Assembly (NCBI RefSeq): GCF_000208865.1
Contig: NC_018394.1
Location: 4,219,797 to 4,283,796 of the forward strand
Source of the DNA: Neospora caninum Liverpool
Lineage: Eukaryota; Apicomplexa; Conoidasida; Eucoccidiorida; Sarcocystidae
Reading direction: 5' to 3'
Length of the DNA stretch: 64,000 nt
Both the position numbers and the translations under genes were made by a program. Below, piece by piece: positions 58,101-64,000 of the stretch. The notes beneath the pieces are model-generated. The model was not told the origin of the DNA. It did no database searches and saw nothing but the letters and a program-made list of their open reading frames with translations. The first letter of the stretch is position 1; each line of letters starts with the position of its first letter.

Positions 58101-59331
58101 CCGGCTTCAAGAAACCGACAATGCTGCGAAGAAGGAAGGTCGTCTCCTCTTCTCCTTCCTCTCCTAACACGTCTGCTTCTCCTGGGGCAGGCTGGTGGGC
58201 GATCTCGAGGAACTCGGTTTTCCGAGATTTCTCCGGACTCGTGCCTTGCAGAAGGCGCCGCTCTTGTGCGTCTCTCTTTCCGCCCGCTTCAGCGCCAGGC
58301 TCTCGGCCCGACGGGGCGATGTTGTGGAGAATGATGCGGCACTGAACGAGATACCGGGCGCTGTCGCAGGCCTTCTGAAACCGCAGCTGCCGCTCTGTGG
58401 AAATGCACCGAGGCGCGCCGAAACACAACGGCCAAGAACGGTCCTGTGGAAGCGGCGCCGGCGGCCCTCGCGACCCGAGCGTCCGCTGAGCATTCCCCGG
58501 CGCGCAGAGAGAAGTTCCCCCACCAACTGGTAGTGTCCCTCACTGGCGTCTGAGAGAAAAGCCCAAACAGTCAGCTATCCAGAGGACCCGCAGAGAGAGG
58601 AGGGAAGGCAAAACGGCCCCTAGGTTCGGAAAACCTCTGCTATGACCAGTGAGTGACACACGCGCCATCCTAAAAGAGTGCGAATAGCAGAAAGGCGGGC
58701 GCCTCTCTTTAAAAACTGAGACGTGTGTACGAACGGCGACACACAGCACGTGCAGACCAGGGCGGGTGAAGAGAAACGGGTTCGATATCTGTGGGACTTC
58801 TCAGCAGCGTCGGTGGAAGATGTGAACGCGACTTGCGACGTCCGTTTGCCGTGTTTCTTCCGTACACCAGAAGAAGAGTGCATCCGTACCGATTAAACGC
58901 CGTTGCTCCTCGCGCGCTCTCTCTTTGTCTCGCGTGTCGTCCGCCTGTGCCTCTCTTCTCTGATCGGACCGTGAAGCAATTTCGTGAAGGGTGTTTCCTT
59001 GCAAATTGAACGTCGCCTTTTTGCCTTTGCTTCTCGTGGACGGTCGCTCGAGTCCTTCCTGATCGAGTTTCCCCGGCGCAGCTCCACTTCGAAAAATGGA
59101 GGCGACAGCGGGTTTCTTGAATCCATCGACGTCGCCTGGTTGGTGAGACAGGATCGGGAAACGCGGGTTCTCTTGCGCTCCGCCTCCCGAGTCTGTTGCA
59201 GCCGCTGTTTGCCCTCGTGACCCCGGGAGAGGATGCGATGCGGCCGACGCGGAAGCGAGAGCCTCCGGATGCAGGTGAACCACGTCTCTCGAACTCTCCT
59301 CGCGACAGAAGGAGTCGTCTCTGCCTTCCAT
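55114..59331 (-). CDS. RPAP2: RPAP2/Rtr1-type RNA polymerase II CTD phosphatase
   Basis: Rtr1/RPAP2 removes Ser5 phosphate from the RNA polymerase II CTD and aids polymerase import. The exons are 59331-58890, 58394-58004, 57422-55280 and 55227-55114, phase-consistent, 1029 residues. Exon 1/2 joins RRLIERQLRFQKACDSARYL, the helical start of the domain. SDVALERESLGKCGFFLCTQ (compare VVEERxxxxLCGYPLC) gives C261 and C266. LIRVADEDDLLLFCSKECYH gives C304 and C308, so the four-ligand zinc site of the family is complete. Residues from about 360 are a very long Glu/Arg/Ser-rich region, with a more ordered tail near 950 (VVWDLLGNWSRNETREFLLR). Human RPAP2 is 612 residues. Exon 4 (37 residues) is supported only by splice signals and phase. 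The gene converges with the WDR82-type gene. Confidence 0.84.
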
Positions 59332-62300
59332 CGCGTCAAGTGCCTTCCCTGGGAGATTCGCTTTCACCCAAAAAAAGCGGAAGGCAGCCGAAGCAAAGAA
59401 AGCCGCTGCGCGGAAAATCTCTCAGAGCCGCTGAGCGTGGCTTGAGCTGAGGTCACCGCCAGAGGCGCGCGGAATGCGAACACAAGAACGAGAAAGAGTG
59501 CCCGAGAGAGAGAGAGGCTTCCTGCTGCCGGCGTCGACGCTCTTTTTGGAGATGAACGAAACACCTCAGACCTCGCCAAGTCGGACGAAGGAATACTGTC
59601 GAGACATTCTGCGATTGCTCGACAGGCCTGCTATGACGATTCCATCAGACTGCCAAGGGTTACAAGGACCGTGCCCCAACTTCGGCGTCCAACGAAAACG
59701 CTCAGCACCGCTGGCACCCTCAAAGGGTTCACCTGGAAGTGCAGAAAGAAGGGCGGAAAAGAACTGACAAAAAAAAAGTATTGCGCGCCCGAAGCAAGCG
59801 ACTTTTCCAGTCGGCCTGCACAACGATGCAGTGGCGAAACTTGCGCGGGCGATCTGCCGCCGGAAGGCTAAAAGAACGGGGAAACGGACGGAGCATTCCC
59901 TGGTCATAACCCCGATCTTTCGCGAACGCTCCCACGAGAGCGGGAAACCCCCACGAAAAAAGTGTTTGAAACAGAATTTCTTGGCGCGTCGGTATGTTCT
60001 TGGAAACTCGAAAGTCTCTACGCCAAAAACAAGCGAGGATCGACAGCCACAAAAGGCGGGCGAATCGAACGGATGAGAGGTACACAGTTCAGCCCGTCGC
60101 GAGGACAGCTGAAACCGCGCACGCGGAAGGCCGAGATTGGGACGGAAGCGTGCAACTGCGGCAACCGTTTTCAAGAGAAATGGAGACACTAGTGGACGGG
60201 AAGAGTTTGGAAACTCCGTCCAGGTGTTCGATCCTCTTCTATCCGTAACTGGCTGCGCTGGGGACACTTTGCATGTTTTCCGCGCATGCGGCCAGATGAA
60301 AGCATGCGTGTTTTTTCTCTGGCCCGTGGTTTCGAGCGATCCCAGACGTACAAAAATGTCGGCTGTCACTCTCGGGAAGATATGGCTCTGAAGAAGGAAT
60401 GCGAAACTTCACAGACTCGCCCGTTGATGTCTCGCTACGCGCCTCGCCAGCGTCAGGGTTACCTTGGCGAAAACACGGATTTTTGAGCGCACTCAGTCAC
60501 TACCCTAAGCTGCATGACCCTTTGCTGCTACGGTACGTGAGTGGCAAATGCGAGCTATGCAGCGTGTGCCAAGTGTTGTGGAAAGGACAGTTACCGTTGC
60601 GGAATGACCTTAATGTCATAGGATACTTTAATCCAACACGGCGAGACGGGAAGTGTGTGTTGCAAAGAAGTTGAGAGGAGTCGGCCAGCATCATCGGGCA
60701 GCAGGCACAGCTGAACGGTCAGCAGCTGTCCTCAGTAGCAGGCAGTAAAAAACACAGGCACACGATGTCGCGTACAGGAGCGCATAATTGGTGAAACGGA
60801 GAAAACAAGCACTTGCCGCCCAGATGCCGAAAGAACAGGCCGGAAACTACGGAAGGGTACGTGGAGAACCTTTGGCGGTGTGTATCAACAAATGTGTAAT
60901 TGGTGACGGAGGAACGGCCTGGAGGGCGAGGCGTTAACACCATGTCACGTTCTTTGCGCGTGAGTTCGCCGCGATCAGGCCTTTTACTCAGCGTTCGCCA
61001 ACCTGAGTGATGTACGAGGTCAGAGGGAAACCCTCGATTCCGCTACGTGCGAAACTTTGGAAAAGAGCCGCAAAGCTGTCGCACGAGACGAGGTGGCCTC
61101 GTGAAGAAACATGCGATTCGGACTCCACACCCTACCTCAGATAACCGAACGTCGTTAGAGTGAATGGATGCCATCGCCTTGTGCTACTGGATGACACCCA
61201 TTTGCCCCTTGCTAAATGAAGTACACATATCGACATATTCAAAAAATCCGCTCAATTCCCATGTTTACCCGGTAAACCTGTAGCGGGTCTCAAGAAGGAC
61301 ATCACCAGTCCGCGGCAGCGCGCCACAATCGTCGCGGACATTTTCGGCCAGCGGATTTGCACGGTCTCGACTCGTTTAACTGGTACTAAGCGCGTAGCTC
61401 GAGTAAACTGTGGCCAAACAGACGCTTCTATTTCGGGGGGCAAAAAGCTATCGGATACGTACGCAACTCCTGATCTGAACTGTCGGTCGTCGGCAGACAG
61501 GTGTCAGCGCCGCTGATCCCCTCTGCCCGCCAAAATATTCGATGATCTTCCGTGTTCACATGGGTATACCTCAAATCGAATAAACAGAGAGCTGCCGCGG
61601 GGGTTTTCACTAGGGCAGGTCAATCCCTCTGCGAAACTGACTGGTGGAATCAAGTTTACTGCGGTGGCGGGCAGCATCGCTTCGCCTCTACTGGAACTTT
61701 TCTGTATTTTGCCTTTTTCTTGGCGAGGCATAGCCGCATTTGGCAAGGGGGGGCATGGGTATAGATCCTCTGCTGACGAACAGCCACGCGTTTCCCATAG
61801 TTCTCAAGCACTTTAGATGAAAATATGTTAGGTGTGGAAGCGAATACCACGAGAGAAATTCCCACGTTTCTCAAACGTAAGGGTGCTTTTTCCCTTGAGG
61901 GGCCCCGATACCTGCGCATGCAGCCAGTCTGAGGAGAAGTTTTGTCGCCAAACGCCAGTCTCCGTCTCCGCACGTCTCATCTCTCGACACTTATTTGTCT
62001 TGGTCTCACCGCTTAGACCTTCAGAATTAACCTCTCAACGCTCGCCCCTCGGTCTTTCCTCTGTTTTCCCACTTCATACTGCACGTGGAGTTGACAGTCA
62101 CCGCTTTCATTTCGTTACTCGTGTCTTGCAGTACGGTTTCGCCACTCCGGCTCAACTTGCTTTGTGCCTTCCTTCTTCATTTCTTGGACATCTGAGTCTG
62201 AGGTGAAACCTTTCTAAAACCGAGGTGACACTTTGTGTGTGGGTGTAAACACATTCTTGTGTTTGCCATTCAAGACGCGCGTCCCCTGACTGTGACTTCA

Positions 62301-62777
62301 GGAGTTCACCAAGTTGAAACTGCTTTGCTCTTGGATCCTTTTCACGTTTCTTCATGATACTTTTGCGCCGCGTGAGTAGTTATTGTGTAGGAAATACGCA
62401 TGGTCTCTCGTTAACATCAAATCCCATTTTCGGGTATCGTGATAGAGCGAATGCTCTTGTTATAGCTAAGGCCAGAGCTCGGGCAGATTCGGCGGCACAC
62501 AGAGTCGCAACTTTCTTCCTGAACAGCTCCGTATAGACACAGTTCGTTTCCAGTTGTGTCTCGGTTTGAGCATACCATGTACTAGGACCAGGTTTGGGGC
62601 TGACGACTTCCAAGCTGGTCTGCTGGCTTGCTCGGGGCGCAAAGTCCCAGTGGCCGTTTTCGAAGCTGGAAGCACCTGCCGCCAAAACAGTCTTCCAGTC
62701 CCCTCCACATATCTTCCTTTTGGTCTCGTAGGTGCCATGCCACCGATACTTCCCCTTTCCAGCAGTCGTCAATCACC
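59332..62777. other. Divergent spacer between RPAP2 gene and right-edge ORF
   Basis: No domain-bearing frame. A 267-codon minus frame (59566-60369) lies upstream of the RPAP2 start but lacks any recognisable feature. From about 60400 to 62700 the DNA is less GC-rich and only short frames occur. Because RPAP2 reads left and the next ORF reads right, both promoters should lie here. Confidence 0.5.
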
Positions 62778-64000
62778 ATGGGAGACCCTACTCCCGTCGG
62801 TCAGGCCGTCCGGCACCGCTCCGCTTATGCGCGCTCTTCGGGCCATCTCTTGCCAAAGGAGGCCCAAGAGAAGGACAAAAATTTCAAACATCGGCCAGCT
62901 ACAGCTGCGCCAGCATTGCCTTTCATCGGACTAGGACGGAAAACGCTGAGCGGTAACGGGGTCGGTGCGCAGGGGCGGGCAACCCGGGTAAGAGAGGGTG
63001 TGAGGCAGAGACCCGAGGTATCTTCAAACGGACGAGGACAGGGAACTGGAAGACAATTCCTTTCTCCTGCCACTGGAGACAGACACACGCATTCCCCTCC
63101 TTCATGTTCTCTCGACCCTCAAACGGAGGAGGTGACTAGCGACGGTACTGAAACCGTCGCCAAGAGTGTGCAGCCTGCGAACGCGGCCAACCGAGAGATG
63201 CCATCTCAAAAGTATATGACAGATGTGTATGCACAGTTCGGGACTCTCGTGGTCGGCCGAGTTTCCTCATCTTCTGACCCTCGCCACAAAAACGTACGCG
63301 TGGCGAGCTTGCAAACTCGCCCATCGGTCGCTTCAAACAAAGTTATGTACACACCGGCCTTCCTGAACTCAGGCATGCGTCCTACACGGTCGCCGTCTCC
63401 AGCGACTGAAATAGACGGCTGTGGATCACGTGGCGACCAAGAGGACGTGCAGCAAGATCCAGCGGGCGGCCTTCCCGTCCGCTCGGCACGCTGTGTACGA
63501 GCTCAGAGACGCTCTCTTCGCCACTCGGCCAAACTGTGTTCCGTGAAGACATTCGTGGACTTGTCGACGTACCCAGTCGGCAGAGTACAGATTGGAGGGA
63601 CTGCTCCCGAGCCTGGCCCTCTCCTCCTTCTCTTCCTCTTCTACTCGCGTTTGCACGAGCACCTGGTAAATGACAGCTCGCAATCTTCGAAGCGTAGGAT
63701 TTCCTTCTTCGCCAGTCCGTATTCCGTAACGGAAGGCAAATTCACGATCCGAGACGCCAAAAAACTGGCGTTCGATCTGCTGCTCCACAAACCTCCGTTC
63801 GCACTTTCCACGCGCCACGTCGAGGAGGTCTGGGCCGCAGTCGCACCCCGAGAGGCGCGCCTCCACCATGACCCGTTCTTAGCGGCGCTGAATCTAGGCG
63901 AGTTCATTGCTTTCTTTGCTGGACTGGGAGTCCTTGCAGTGTCGCGGGTCTCTATCCCGGGAGTTACCTCGTACTTTGGCAGACTGCGCCTCTTCATGCG
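62778..64000 (+). CDS. Partial uncharacterised protein running off the right edge
   Basis: From ATG 62778 (context CACCATGG) one plus-strand frame stays open for 407 codons to the window end with no stop. The first about 250 residues are polar and low-complexity. The last about 140 look folded: KTFVDLSTYPVGRVQIGG, a hydrophobic stretch PLLLLFLFYSRLHEHL, then EGKFTIRDAKKLAFDLLLHK and LNLGEFIAFFAGLGVLAVSR. The last two segments, about 45 residues apart, resemble the helices of a degenerate EF-hand pair without clear calcium ligands, but this is only a pattern match. No introns are evident within the window. Minus-strand frames opposite it (63426-63997) are taken as shadows because they are shorter. 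The C-terminus is outside the window. Confidence 0.62.
   Translation, partial: MGDPTPVGQAVRHRSAYARSSGHLLPKEAQEKDKNFKHRPATAAPALPFIGLGRKTLSGNGVGAQGRATRVREGVRQRPEVSSNGRGQGTGRQFLSPATGDRHTHSPPSCSLDPQTEEVTSDGTETVAKSVQPANAANREMPSQKYMTDVYAQFGTLVVGRVSSSSDPRHKNVRVASLQTRPSVASNKVMYTPAFLNSGMRPTRSPSPATEIDGCGSRGDQEDVQQDPAGGLPVRSARCVRAQRRSLRHSAKLCSVKTFVDLSTYPVGRVQIGGTAPEPGPLLLLFLFYSRLHEHLVNDSSQSSKRRISFFASPYSVTEGKFTIRDAKKLAFDLLLHKPPFALSTRHVEEVWAAVAPREARLHHDPFLAALNLGEFIAFFAGLGVLAVSRVSIPGVTSYFGRLRLFM

Noticed and set aside
59566..60369. 267-codon minus-strand frame upstream of RPAP2
   Set aside because: No domain, composition unlike coding exons here, and no link in phase to RPAP2 exon 1.
63426..63997. Minus-strand frames at the right edge, one with a folded-looking start (MVEARLSGCDCGPDLLDV)
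   Set aside because: The plus strand is open over the whole stretch from 62778 to the end, three times as long, with better-ordered segments.

Overview
The window looks like nuclear DNA of an apicomplexan parasite, most likely a coccidian of the Toxoplasma/Neospora group. This is inferred from several things: intron-rich genes with clear GT/AG borders, a moderately GC-rich coding fraction, (TA)n microsatellites inside introns and spacers, and conserved eukaryotic core domains interrupted by long Ser/Arg/Gly/Glu-rich insertions. No bacterial operons, ribosome binding sites, CRISPR arrays or insertion sequences were seen. Gene models below were joined by hand from open frames, splice-site sequence and codon phase. 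Borders marked tentative could move.

Layout. The left edge carries a minus-strand open frame that leaves the window. Next on the plus strand are a DPH3-type CSL zinc protein (3836-4768), an Iwr1-type RNA polymerase II import factor (4962-6540) and a five-exon GINS subunit Psf3 (9709-12926). A tentative small membrane protein lies on the minus strand at 13992-14905. A four-exon minus-strand Bax inhibitor-1 (19394-21522) and an uncharacterised minus-strand protein with one hydrophobic segment (23339-25680) follow. A ten-exon minus-strand monodehydroascorbate-reductase-like flavoenzyme (28599-34813) is divergent from a sixteen-exon plus-strand gene (36871-46372). That gene encodes two or more beta-sandwich modules plus a degenerate HEPN-like region, and I cannot match it to any named protein. 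An intronless WDR82/Swd2-type WD40 protein (49615-52143) converges on a four-exon RPAP2/Rtr1-type CTD phosphatase (55114-59331), with a possible secreted protein between them. A plus-strand ORF (62778 onward) runs off the right edge.

Function. The genes are housekeeping genes, not one operon-like system. Three of them (Iwr1, WDR82/Swd2, RPAP2/Rtr1) act on RNA polymerase II or its CTD. DPH3 serves diphthamide and tRNA wobble modification, Psf3 serves the CMG replicative helicase, BI-1 serves ER stress and calcium, and the MDHAR-like enzyme serves ascorbate redox cycling. The most novel candidate is the 887-residue composite protein at 36871-46372. Two sizeable coding frames, one at each edge, have no stop codon inside the window and would be missed by callers that need complete ORFs.
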